Made by a program: the position numbers and the translations under genes
Part shown: one piece after another, positions 8,613 through 16,619 of the stretch
Position numbering within the stretch: the stretch's first letter is position 1
Layout: every line of letters begins with the position of its first letter
Notes under the pieces: generated by a model
The model's input: only the letters and a program-made list of their open reading frames with translations
Database searches by the model: none
What the model was told of the DNA's origin: nothing
Assembly: GCA_963662395.1 (NCBI GenBank)
Contig: OY759511.1
Span: 930,001-994,000, forward strand
Direction: 5' to 3'
Source: JAPOXR01 sp963662395
GTDB taxonomy: Bacteria > Pseudomonadota > Alphaproteobacteria > Rhodobacterales > Rhodobacteraceae
DNA length: 64,000 nucleotides

Positions 8613-9699
8613 CGATGTTCGGGTCGGCGCGCAGGACCTGGTTGGACTTCACCGTCTCCCAGAACTTGTCGTACCCGATCAGCCCTGGCCGCTTCTCTGG
8701 CACTTCATCGTCCAGAATTGCCTGGATCTGGTCGCGGAGCGTGACGAGCGCACCGCGCTTTTCCGTGAAGACCAGCCGCTCGAACGTGCCGATATAGTCG
8801 GGATGGACGGGAAATAGTCGGACGTACTCGTCCATTCGCTCATTCATGGAGCCGTAGAACTTCGCGAACGGAGTGAGGTAGGCCCGGATCTTGCTCTGTT
8901 GATCGGCCGACTTCTTCAGCAGGCGCTCCGACACCACGAAGCTCACATCCTGCCGCACCAGCAGAACTTGCGTGAACCGGTCCTTAACCCGGCGCAGGCT
9001 GTCGGCAACGTGCTGGAAGCGGCTGCTGTCGAAGATCGCTTCCTGGACGCCGGCCGCGAAACGGAACCGCAGATGTTTCGTGACCACGCCGATCTCGCGC
9101 AGGAAGGACAGGTCGAGGACGAGATCGTGATCCCTGCGGGAGCGGAGATAGTCGAGAAACTCGTCGACGACGAGAAGAACGCCATGGTTCGGGTGAACCT
9201 CGGTGAGCGCCGCCATCATTTCCTCGAAGGCCACCCTGTTGTTGATGACCTTGTCGGCGGGCGGAAAGGTGTAGCTGACGCCGTGTTTTTCGAGGAAGAG
9301 TTCGAGTTGCTGCGTGACGATGTCCCGGAGAGACATCCGGCTGGAGATCTCGATCCGATGGACTTTGAATTTTCCGGCAATCGCCTCCGTCGCCTCGGCC
9401 ACTTTGGAGTGCTGGATCAATGGCAAGTAAGCTACATCTTCAGCCACCAGCGAAAGCACCGACATCAAGTGCGATTTGCCGGTCCCGTAGTTGCCGACAA
9501 CGAGAATGCCATTGTGGTCCACCGCCTCGTCAAACGAGAGCTATGGGATCATGAGCTTAGCGGTCCGCTCGGCCATGTCGTCGGAAATGACATAGATCGA
9601 AACCAGCTTCTTCGCTTCATCCGGGCGGTTGGCGGACAAGAGCTGAATGACCGATTCGATCGGCTCAAACTGAATAAGATCGCCATACCGCATCGACAT
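8613..9699 (-). pseudogene. brxC: BREX large P-loop ATPase (BrxC/PglY, DUF6079-like), truncated and with an amber codon
   Basis: The start at 9697-9699 has AGAAGGAG just upstream and begins MSMRYGDLIQFEP, a typical start for the large ATPase of BREX systems. Codon 53 (9541-9543) is TAG; the frame simply continues after it (LSFDEAVDHNGILVVGNYGTGKS), so one substitution, perhaps CAG to TAG, has made a nonsense mutation. Walker A GNYGTGKS is at residues 69-76 and a Walker B-like GVLLVVDEFLDYL follows. At about residue 360 (near 8612) similarity ends at the IS21 relic, so most of the usual roughly 1,200 residues are gone. BrxC/PglY is essential for BREX defence, so this locus cannot be functional. 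Confidence 0.72.
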
Positions 9700-9713
9700 C
9701 GCTCCTTCTCCCA

Positions 9714-10172
9714 TCAATGCATTTCGAGCGGGACCAGGCCATCGATGCCGTAGTCCTGATGTTCTGGATGTCCTGTTGCGGCGTAGCAAATCCGGTTCTC
9801 TCGACGCTCGCCGGGCCACACCGCAATGACGCGATCCGCGTGAGCGTGTCGCTTCAACAAATCCATCGGATTGAGGTGCAGAGTACGGTCGAACAGCAGT
9901 TCGATATTGTCCAGGAGCAGCAGTCCCTGTCGTGCAGTCTCATCGGCCAGGTCATTCAGCAGGTCCGCAGCCTGAAGGTGGCGACGCGCGCTCGGTATTG
10001 CGAGCAGCTGTCGGCCGAGCGCAGCGCCCACATTCAGAACGGGCGTATCTCTGCGTTCGGACAGCTGAGCGAGAAGCTCACTCTTGCCGGATCGTGGTGG
10101 ACCGATCAGCAATACCAGCTTGCTGTTCAGGTTCGTGATGTCGTCGACCAGATTCTCGAGCTTCTCGATCAT
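9714..10172 (-). CDS. brxF: BREX type 3 P-loop protein BrxF
   Basis: A 152-residue AAA-type small ATPase that matches BrxF of BREX type 3 phage-defence systems in size and pattern. It has a Walker A GPPRSGKS at residues 24-31, the segment LNVGAALGRQLL, a Walker B-like GLLLLDNIELLFD and the C-terminal RVIAVWPGERRENRICYA. BrxF is thought to work with the other BREX proteins in host-DNA methylation and phage exclusion. It lies 14 bases upstream of the brxC start and 3 bases after the stop of the helicase fragment, so it is in the same transcript. It appears intact although its partners are broken. Confidence 0.8.
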   Translation of the reverse strand: MIEKLENLVDDITNLNSKLVLLIGPPRSGKSELLAQLSERRDTPVLNVGAALGRQLLAIPSARRHLQAADLLNDLADETARQGLLLLDNIELLFDRTLHLNPMDLLKRHAHADRVIAVWPGERRENRICYAATGHPEHQDYGIDGLVPLEMH

Positions 10173-10175
10173 GCT

Positions 10176-10643
10176 TCAGCCTTCCACCCTCGAAACGGAG
10201 TCCGGGGCCGGTGTCGATGCAGTCAGTTTGGTGGCGTTCGGCAACACCATCTGTTGATCCTGGGCGCGTCGTGCGGCGGGATCGGTGTCAAGGCCGGGCA
10301 CCTTGAGCGCGTAGTGGAGCAGGGCCTTATGCGCGGCGATGGCAAAGGCATTGGTCTGGTGCCGATACAACAGGAGGCGCTCGCCGGAGGTGTCGTTCGC
10401 GTGCTTGAACGGGAGTATCTTCGCGCATTCCGTGCCGAGCGTCCCGTCACTGACGAGGTCGTCGCCCCATTCGCGCGCCTTGAAGCGCGGATTTAGCTGG
10501 ACGTGCGGTGCGGGCCAGAACGAGCCTCCGACCAGGGCGGCATCAACCTCGCAAGAAACGTCGCTGGCCCGGGTATTGGTAAACCGACGCCAAAACCGCT
10601 CGTACTCGGCGACGAGTTCTTCACGAAAGGCGAACACCTCCAT
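10176..10643 (-). pseudogene. BREX helicase-like N-terminal fragment (brxHII-like), fused to an unknown tail
   Basis: The ATG at 10641-10643 overlaps the abiEii stop by one base (TAATG) and has GGAG upstream. The first 100 residues (VFAFREELVAEYERFWRRF, HVQLNPRFKAREWGDDLV, ECAKILPFKH, LLLYRHQTNA) look like the start of a DEAD/DEAH helicase of the BrxHII type, ending at the Q-motif-like RHQ. No Walker A follows. The remaining 50 residues (LDTDPAARRAQDQQMVLP) are unrelated and unrecognised, so this looks like an internal deletion that joined two genes in frame. It could still make a 155-residue protein. The helicase identification is a recollection of family pattern and needs a search. Confidence 0.5.
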
Positions 10644-11674
10644 TAGCTGTTCTCCGGCCGCCGAGCGTTGGCTCTTGCTTCGATGGCGGCGCATCGCTCC
10701 ATGAGTGCATCGAACGGTTCGTTCTCGTCGAGAAGCATGCCGTCTGCCAGCATCCTCGCGTAGTCGTCGGCGAACACCGCATACGCAGCGCCGGAGGGAA
10801 CGAGTTGGAGGCCACCTGAGACCGCTGCTCCATAGTCGATCCGGTTACCGTGGGTATCGTTTTCGACGAAGAACATGGCTTTGTGGCGAGCGACCGAGAG
10901 CGCAAGTGCGTGATCGTTCAGGGCGGTCGCCGAGATCCCCGCCTCGTCGAGGCGAGCGAGATCGTGCCAATGCCTCGACAGACGCTGACCTCGGCTCCGC
11001 TCCTGGCGGCAGAAGACGTGGATAGCCGTAGCCCTCTCCCAGAACGTCCGTTCAGCCAGCATGACGGTCGGACGTGTCTCGGGAAACGCCAGTTGGGGCA
11101 GATACGCCGCCGCGTCGCACAGGACCGGCATGAATTTGTGCGGTTCGCCTGTCGACCGTGCGCCAAACTCGACCATGACTTCCGGGCGCACGAAACCGGT
11201 CTCCTCGAACAGCGGTTCGTAACCGATGTAGAGCCGATCCCCTTCCGCCCGAATCCGTGCCACGAAACCGGTTCGAGAGAGCCCTTCTTCGACAATCTCG
11301 CGGGCTTGGTCCCGGACCCATTCGTCAAGGCGGGTACGGATGGCTCGCGTCCAGCGCTTCTCCTGACTGCGCGTGGGCGGCAGAGCCTCGTCGCCGGCGC
11401 CAGAAACGAGGTCCGATGCAAAGGCGCGAATGTCGTAGGTGATGTCGATGTCTTCTGAGAAGCGGCGTATCGCGTGCCACACCTTCGACAGCGACGTGCC
11501 GCCCTTGAATATCAGATTCCCGGCGAACGGCGCGTCGAACAGCACACCAAGGGTCGCGACGACCCAGACGTCCTTCTCCAGAAGATGCGCCTTGTGGCTA
11601 CTGTTTCGCTCCGCCACCTCCAGAGCATCGCGCCTGTCGTGGGGCGAGAGGTCCTGGTATCGTGTCTCAGCCAT
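10643..11674 (-). CDS. abiEii: AbiEii/AbiGii family nucleotidyltransferase toxin
   Basis: The 343-residue protein belongs to the nucleotidyltransferase-like AbiEii family, toxins of type IV AbiE systems that give abortive infection. The active-site pattern GGTSLSK lies at residues 58-64 and is followed by SEDIDIT (Asp 75 and 77), the expected metal-binding acidic pair; later segments such as FGARSTGEPHKFM and RHKAMFFVEND fit the family. Its ATG at 11672-11674 overlaps the end of abiEi by eight bases, a sign of coupled translation. The downstream fragment starts at its stop codon. No damage is visible, so the pair may still be active inside an otherwise decayed defence locus. Confidence 0.82.
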   Translation of the reverse strand: MAETRYQDLSPHDRRDALEVAERNSSHKAHLLEKDVWVVATLGVLFDAPFAGNLIFKGGTSLSKVWHAIRRFSEDIDITYDIRAFASDLVSGAGDEALPPTRSQEKRWTRAIRTRLDEWVRDQAREIVEEGLSRTGFVARIRAEGDRLYIGYEPLFEETGFVRPEVMVEFGARSTGEPHKFMPVLCDAAAYLPQLAFPETRPTVMLAERTFWERATAIHVFCRQERSRGQRLSRHWHDLARLDEAGISATALNDHALALSVARHKAMFFVENDTHGNRIDYGAAVSGGLQLVPSGAAYAVFADDYARMLADGMLLDENEPFDALMERCAAIEARANARRPENS

Positions 11675-12263
11675 GCGCGAGGCGCGCGCTCACCGGTTCC
11701 GCCATCCAAATGGGCATCACGGCGCGTGTGGCTGCAAGCTCGTCCCAGTCGACCCCCGAGAGCGTCGGCAGAATCGCTTCGAGGCTGTCCTCGACCTCAG
11801 CAGGGCCGAGCCACGCCAGAGCGCGAATGACATCTCCCGCCTTACGATGCGGTGCGGCAAGCTGCCAGCGGGGGGCATGACGCAACTCGACGATGGACGA
11901 GCCGAAGTGCAGCCGGCGGTTGGGACCGGAGGTGAGGTAGACGACACGCACCGGGTTTTGCGTGGTCAGACCCAAGCAGTTTGCCGCCGAGCCGCCGCAC
12001 GGCACGATCGTTTCGCCCCACATCTTCGACAGTGCGGCGAGAGCCTTGGCGACACGGGGCGCCCGAGGGCCGAAGCGGGTCTCGACCGGGCGCATGTAGA
12101 CACCCTGGAAGATCCGCAAGAGGTGGCCCGAGCGAGCGAGGCGCGACAACGCTTGGTCGACGGCCGCCCGATTGCCGAGGTGAAGTAGGGCTGCCAGACA
12201 CAGCGGCGTAGCTTCCGGGAGCGTTGCGGCGTGCTCCATGATGCGACGGGAAAGGCCACGCAT
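11667..12263 (-). CDS. abiEi: AbiEi-like antitoxin, DUF6088 type
   Basis: First gene of the leftward defence operon, 198 residues. The N-terminal half is a winged helix (AALLHLGNRAAVDQALSRL, RIFQGVYMRP) and the second half has the conserved VPCGGSAANCLGLTTQNPV pattern of DUF6088/AbiEi_4-type proteins. AbiEi antitoxins repress their own promoter by binding inverted repeats and counter the AbiEii toxin without direct contact in the best-studied case. It overlaps abiEii by eight bases. The ATG at 12261-12263 is the only good start. Upstream, 12264-12535 should contain the operon promoter; I see no certain operator there. Confidence 0.8.
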   Translation of the reverse strand: MRGLSRRIMEHAATLPEATPLCLAALLHLGNRAAVDQALSRLARSGHLLRIFQGVYMRPVETRFGPRAPRVAKALAALSKMWGETIVPCGGSAANCLGLTTQNPVRVVYLTSGPNRRLHFGSSIVELRHAPRWQLAAPHRKAGDVIRALAWLGPAEVEDSLEAILPTLSGVDWDELAATRAVMPIWMAEPVSARLAHG

Positions 12264-12535
12264 GGTCTTGTCTCCAACTCAATTTGTCAGAAATCTAGTT
12301 GCAAGAGTATCGCAATGCAACGTCAGAGAGGAGCAATTCCGGCCTCGCAGAGGCAGGATACCTGCGCATTGCTCACCTGCCGTTGGCACCTGTAACGGAG
12401 CGGCGATACGATTCCTTGCGTGAGATCAATAGGTTAAGACGCTTCACACGGAAATCTCGACCAAATGTCGGTTTCGGTGGTTGCGAGCCCGTGCACACAA
12501 CCGGTCGCATAGCGCCGATTTCGAGAAGCTTCGCG

Positions 12536-13001
12536 TCAAGAGGCATCGAACAGGCTCGTCGCACCATGTCGGGCCGCCAGGCCCTGTTGGCTGCAGTCAT
12601 CGATCAGGCAGGCAAGTGTGCAGCACAGGGCTCTGTATTGATCTGCTTCTTCCGCCAAGCTGTCAGTTTTCCTTCCCGCCGCCAGGGCTTCCGCGGTCGC
12701 GCGGTGAACATGGCAGCGACATCGGATGTCCCCGTGCCGGTGGCTGGCTCCTTTGTATCGAACGAGGAAGAGAGGCCTTCCACCCATCTGATCAGCGCAT
12801 GGCCAAACGGGCGGTCCTTTCCGTCGTCCGAATTCTGTCGCAGACAAGCTCGATGCCGGGATCCATCTCCTGCTTCGGCGATGAAACTTCGCGGCCGATG
12901 GCGACCGGGTTTTCCTTCCAACGCGCTCCGGGGTTCGTGACCATTTTCGGTACGATGCGGAGGTTTTCGAGGTCGTCATTCGAAAGCGGAACTGCGCTCA
13001 T
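12536..13001 (-). pseudogene. frameshifted small conserved protein (DUF6978-like)
   Basis: Three minus-strand frames each carry part of one protein. The first, from the ATG at 12999-13001, reads MSAVPLSNDDLENLRIVPK and on to NPGARWKE. The second, from about 12910, reads RSFIAEAGDGSRHR and HALIRWVEG. The third, from about 12790, reads PLFLVRYKGASHRHGDIR, then CHVHRATAEALAAG and ACLIDDCSQQG, ending at 12536. Total length would be about 155 residues. The LVRYKGASHxHGD pattern resembles DUF6978-type proteins, which is a tentative memory-based match. At least two frameshifts make it a pseudogene, unless the sequence is in error. Confidence 0.5.
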
Positions 13002-13539
13002 GGTGGCATGACTCCCTCGATGGTGGAGGGACTGTCCAATGTCGCCGGGAAACCCGTCGGCTACGGAACGAAAGCGGAATTTTGGCCAGAGAGGCAACAT
13101 GGAACGAGAGCACGAAGGAATGCTGGTTTGACCCTCTGATCTCGGCATCTTGATTGGCCACCGCAAGGGCATTCGCAGGGCAAGGCAAGGGTTGCGGGCA
13201 TGGCGGCCATGTAACTCCGCTTCCTTGCGCTTGGCGACGAGGGCGATCGAATGGATGTAGCAAAGGTCGAATTCCAGGAGGTGGGGCTGGCAACCCCGGA
13301 TGTGCCGCCTTGATCCCGGAAGGACCGTTCGATGAATTTGGCATGATCGGATATCCCGCCGCATCCTGACCCGCGTAGCCGTCAGTTCGTCACATCAGGG
13401 GGCGACGCATTGTGCGGCCCGGCGGCGGTCCCGATCGACTAATCCCTCGAGTTCCCGGGTTTCGCTTGCGGAATTGGCTCATCCCCGGATGCGGGAGCCA
13501 GTCAGGCCAGGCTGACCAATTGACGCCACTTGGAGATCT
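13002..13539. other. intergenic stretch between the defence relics and tRNA-Arg
   Basis: I see no gene here. The minus-strand frame running through to 13364 is only an extension of the pseudogene's first frame. Because a tRNA gene borders it, this is where the attachment site of an integrated island would be expected, but no repeat of the tRNA 3' end was found by eye. Confidence 0.35.
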
Positions 13540-13616
13540 TGGCGACCCCTCGAGGACTCGAACCCCGAACCTGCTGATTAGAAGTCAGCTGCTCTATCCA
13601 GTTGAGCTAAGGGGCC
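13540..13616 (-). tRNA. tRNA-Arg (anticodon TCT)
   Basis: The minus strand folds as a full 77-base tRNA with encoded CCA. The acceptor stem is GGCCCCT pairing with AGGGGTC (one G-T pair), the D arm holds AGCTCAACTGGATAGAGC, and the anticodon stem-loop is GCTGA-CTTCTAA-TCAGC, giving TCT. The T arm is GGTTCGAGTCC within a GGGG/CCTC context. TCT reads AGA codons. It marks the right border of the defence-relic region. Confidence 0.92.
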
Positions 13617-13668
13617 ACACTTGCCGACGGAGGGTTCGGCACGGAATTGCGGGCTGCCGGCGAATTCC

Positions 13669-13980
13669 TCAATGCGTCCAGGCGTCACGCCTCTCATATG
13701 CGAAATTCTCGGCGTATCCTCTCTTCCTGACAACCGGCTTTCGCCGCCCGGGTTGCCGGACCGTATAGACAATTCCATGCTCTTCGGCATAGTCGATGGC
13801 CGCCTGGCGGGAGTCGAAGCTCATCGTGACCTGAGCCTGCGTATCTCCCGAGCTGGTCCATCCCATCAACGGGTCAATATTGCGCGGAGCAGATTGCGGG
13901 AATTCCAGCACCCAGTTCTTCGTTCGCGCTGTTCCCGACTGCATCGTGTTTCTGGCCGGCTGGTAGATTCTTGCAACCAC
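13669..13980 (-). CDS. ETC complex I subunit, NDUFS4-like accessory protein
   Basis: A 103-residue protein of the ETC complex I subunit family, the alphaproteobacterial relative of mitochondrial NDUFS4. It is an accessory subunit that stabilises the NADH-binding arm of respiratory complex I on the cytoplasmic side. The family pattern is clear: RIYQPARNTMQSGTARTKNW at the start, then WVLEFPQ, DPLMGWTSSGDT, VTMSFDSRQAAIDYAEEHGI and a C-terminal region rich in basic and aromatic residues. It sits alone, 52 bases upstream of tRNA-Arg on the same strand, an arrangement seen in related genomes away from the nuo operon. Confidence 0.88.
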   Translation of the reverse strand: MVARIYQPARNTMQSGTARTKNWVLEFPQSAPRNIDPLMGWTSSGDTQAQVTMSFDSRQAAIDYAEEHGIVYTVRQPGRRKPVVRKRGYAENFAYERRDAWTH

Positions 13981-14178
13981 TGGTCAACCTCCGACTGACT
14001 GACAGATTCTATAATTCATCACGGCAGGTCTGGACAAGACGGCTTTCGGCCCAGGCGGCATCGGCAGGTCTGCCTTGCAGCAACTGCGGCAGGTGGACGG
14101 ATTTTGCCTGTCAAATTCACGTTGCGGCATGATAATGTCCGGGCATTCCAGATGACAGTCCTTCCGATGCAGGTTTCA

Positions 14179-15234
14179 ATGGCACAGACGCGCAATCACC
14201 CGATCGACCTTCGCAGCGATACGGTAACCCGGCCCGACCCTGCCATGCGCCATGCCATGACGAACGCCGAAGTTGGTGATGATGTCTATGGCGATGATCC
14301 GACGGTTCTCGAAATCGAGAGGCAGTTTGCCACTATTGTCGGCAAGGAAACGGCGATCTTCTTCCCCAGCGGCACCCAGAGCAACCTGGCGGCCATCCTG
14401 GCCCATTGCGGACGGGGTGACGAATTCCTGGTCGGCAGGGATTACCACACCTTCCAGTCTGAAGCTGGCGGTGCGTCGGTGCTGGGCGGTATCGCCTGCA
14501 ATCCCCTGCCGATCGAGGAGGATGGAAGTCTTGAACCCGGGGTCATTGCCGCCTCGGTCAGGCCCGATGATCCCCATCATTCCCGATCTCGCCTACTGTG
14601 TCTGGAAAATACCGTTGCAGGAATGGCAATTCCGGTCCCGCGCCTTGCGGCGGCGGCCGATATCGCCCGCAGTCACGGGCTTGCCGTCCACCTGGACGGG
14701 GCGAGGCTGTTCAATGCCGCCATCGCACTCGATGTCTCCCCGGCCAGCATTGCCGGTGTTGCCGATACCGTGTCGGTCTGCCTGTCGAAGGGCCTGGGTT
14801 GTCCAGCCGGAACCATGCTGGCCACCAGGCGGGAACTGGAGCATTCCATTCGACGGAACCGGAAGATCCTGGGCGGAAGCATGCGTCAGACCGGAATCCT
14901 GGCTGCCGCCGGGCTGCATGCCCTTCAGCACAATATCGAGCAACTCGGCCAGGACCACGGGCGGGCGGCGACGCTCGCTGACCGGATCCGGGAGGCAGCC
15001 GACGGCCGCGGGGTCCGGTTGAAGCTGGCAACCAACATGATCTGGTTTACGCCGGATGCGGATGACCATTCGGCATTGGTCGATCACCTAGCGTCCAGGA
15101 GAATCCTGGTCGGCAACAGCAAGCCCACCATGCGTATCGTCATCCACCGGGACATTGACGACGGGGATATTGACCTGACGGCGGCGGAATTCGGCAATTT
15201 CTTCCGAACACGGCACAAGTGCCGGGGAGGATAG
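14179..15234 (+). CDS. ltaE: low-specificity L-threonine aldolase
   Basis: PLP-dependent fold-type I enzyme that splits L-threonine or L-allo-threonine into glycine and acetaldehyde. The 351-residue protein has IDLRSDTVTRPDPAMRHAM at its start, GDDVYGDDPTV, the cofactor-region FFPSGTQSN, HLDGARLFNAA (Asp contacting the pyridine ring) and VCLSKGLGCPAGT with the Schiff-base lysine. I used the ATG at 14179-14181, which directly precedes the conserved start; ATGs at 14152 and 14167 are in frame upstream and cannot be excluded. It is a single gene with no operon partners. A frame open from 14104 is not needed. Confidence 0.9.
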   Translation: MAQTRNHPIDLRSDTVTRPDPAMRHAMTNAEVGDDVYGDDPTVLEIERQFATIVGKETAIFFPSGTQSNLAAILAHCGRGDEFLVGRDYHTFQSEAGGASVLGGIACNPLPIEEDGSLEPGVIAASVRPDDPHHSRSRLLCLENTVAGMAIPVPRLAAAADIARSHGLAVHLDGARLFNAAIALDVSPASIAGVADTVSVCLSKGLGCPAGTMLATRRELEHSIRRNRKILGGSMRQTGILAAAGLHALQHNIEQLGQDHGRAATLADRIREAADGRGVRLKLATNMIWFTPDADDHSALVDHLASRRILVGNSKPTMRIVIHRDIDDGDIDLTAAEFGNFFRTRHKCRGG

Positions 15235-15299
15235 CCCCCCCGATCTGGCGTCCGAGCCATGACGGGCCGGATGTCTGATGACCGGACGCGGCCCCGGCA

Positions 15300-15890
15300 T
15301 TACCGCCGGCCACGTCCGAGCGGGAACCTGGATTTCAGCCTGTCCAGTCTCTCCGAACTCCAGCCGCGAAACCGGACAAGCAGCCGCCAGACGATCAATG
15401 CGGTCACTGCAAGCAGAATTGCGGCGATGATTCGTGTCCAGTTGGTCGGCGCGTCCCCTGGGCCACCAACTGGCCGGATGCTGACTGCATTCGGATAGAT
15501 CGACAGATACTCCACCCGCCAGCCGTAATGCCTGACCGCGACCCAATCCTTGTCCTCGACATGACTCTGGGCGGCGGCCTGCAGGTTGCCGCTGCTGACC
15601 TTGAAGTAGGGCGGCCAGCCGAATATCCCGGTATCCTCGTTCCTGAATACCCTGGGTCGTTCATCGGCAAGTACGGTGTTGATGAACCGGACATCGCGAT
15701 TGGTGGATCCCGGCTCACCACCGGTTCCGGAATCTGCGCTGGCCCAGAAGAAGGATCGCTGACCGATATCGGTTCGCACGACCTCGGTCCCGACCACCTG
15801 GACGATATTGGTCGAGGGAAGATTGTAGTCATAAACCGCGGCAACCAGCCCGAGCACCAGAATGGTCAGGACGATCTTCAGGTAGCGCAT
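15300..15890 (-). CDS. DUF1523 family membrane protein
   Basis: A 196-residue protein of unknown function found in alphaproteobacteria. It has an N-terminal membrane segment (IVLTILVLGLVAAVYDY), a periplasmic domain with the family's VQVVGTEVVR, RFINTVLADERPRVFRNEDT and GWPPYFKVSS segments, and a second membrane helix near the C-terminus (IIAAILLAVTALIVW) followed by a short basic tail. This predicts a protein anchored at both ends with its domain in the periplasm. It is convergent with ltaE and has no obvious functional partner. Confidence 0.85.
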   Translation of the reverse strand: MRYLKIVLTILVLGLVAAVYDYNLPSTNIVQVVGTEVVRTDIGQRSFFWASADSGTGGEPGSTNRDVRFINTVLADERPRVFRNEDTGIFGWPPYFKVSSGNLQAAAQSHVEDKDWVAVRHYGWRVEYLSIYPNAVSIRPVGGPGDAPTNWTRIIAAILLAVTALIVWRLLVRFRGWSSERLDRLKSRFPLGRGRR

Positions 15891-16058
15891 GGTACATTTC
15901 CCTGTGGCCTCAAGGCAGTGCCGGCGCCATACACCATCACACGCACCTTCGGTTATAACACTATGATATAGCGTCTCTTTTTCGTCCTCGATCCGCAGGA
16001 GCGGCAGGCCTTCAGGCCCGGTGTTCCTGCATCTGCAACCGGATGCAGGGTGAATACG

Positions 16059-16257
16059 ATGACGACAGTACGACTGACGGATGCACGAATCAAGGCCCTC
16101 GAGCCCGGCCGGTCAGCGCCGGATATCCGCGATCCGGATCATGCCCTCCGGCATGAGACGACTCTTCATTCACGCACAGTGCGACGGCGAGCGTCGCCGG
16201 AAGGTCATCGGCGGTTCGGACTGTTGCCCGTGCAGGCGCCAGACGGGCGCGAAATGA
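16059..16257 (+). pseudogene. tyrosine recombinase (integrase) N-terminal relic
   Basis: The frame from the ATG at 16059 reads RLTDARIKALEPG and SAPDIRDPDH, the start of the N-terminal DUF4102-type domain of P4-like integrases. At about 16140 the similarity moves to another frame: MPSGMRRLFIHAQCDGERRR then KVIGG, ending at a TGA at 16255-16257. The expected GFGVRV before the PSG is missing, so a small deletion or frameshift has occurred. The whole catalytic domain is absent. It suggests a past integration event, though the nearest tRNA is 2.4 kb away. Confidence 0.5.
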
Positions 16258-16619
16258 CCGGTCTTGCCGGATGTTCACTCGGGCATTTCCTGGCCATCCA
16301 CCGGACGGACCCGTAACGGGTCGCAATGTCGTTGGCCGGATCAGGGCCTGCATGTCCATACCGGGATCTTGCTCCACGATCCCTGGCATTCGCGGGGATA
16401 TTGCCGCCGCGATCCGGCAGTCGATACACGAGAATGTCTCGCTCATCTCGTCACCGGTCGCGCAAACCGGCAGGACAACACCTCCTGCCGGGTCCGGATA
16501 TCGCCGGGAACGCCGCCGTGTTCGGCCCGAAGAAGTGCTGGACAGTCCATGGTCCTTGATGCACATCACTGGCGCGGATTTCTTGAATTTCCTTCCGTCC
16601 GGCTTGGAGGACCCTGATC
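16258..16619. other. intergenic stretch upstream of the peptide-binding protein gene
   Basis: It follows the integrase relic and may hold further eroded integrase sequence, but I could not align any of it. The promoter of the downstream binding-protein gene should lie here. Confidence 0.3.

Noticed and set aside
8239..8817. Plus-strand frame as one complete 192-residue gene
   Set aside because: Only the part to about 8612 matches IS21 IstA; the remainder is the reverse strand of brxC.
12299..12940. 213-codon plus-strand frame over the frameshifted gene
   Set aside because: Low-quality composition, lies antisense to a better supported, though broken, gene.
13540..13616. Attachment-site repeat of the tRNA-Arg 3' end
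   Set aside because: I looked for another copy of the GGCGACCCCTCGAGG-type segment in the window and found none by eye.
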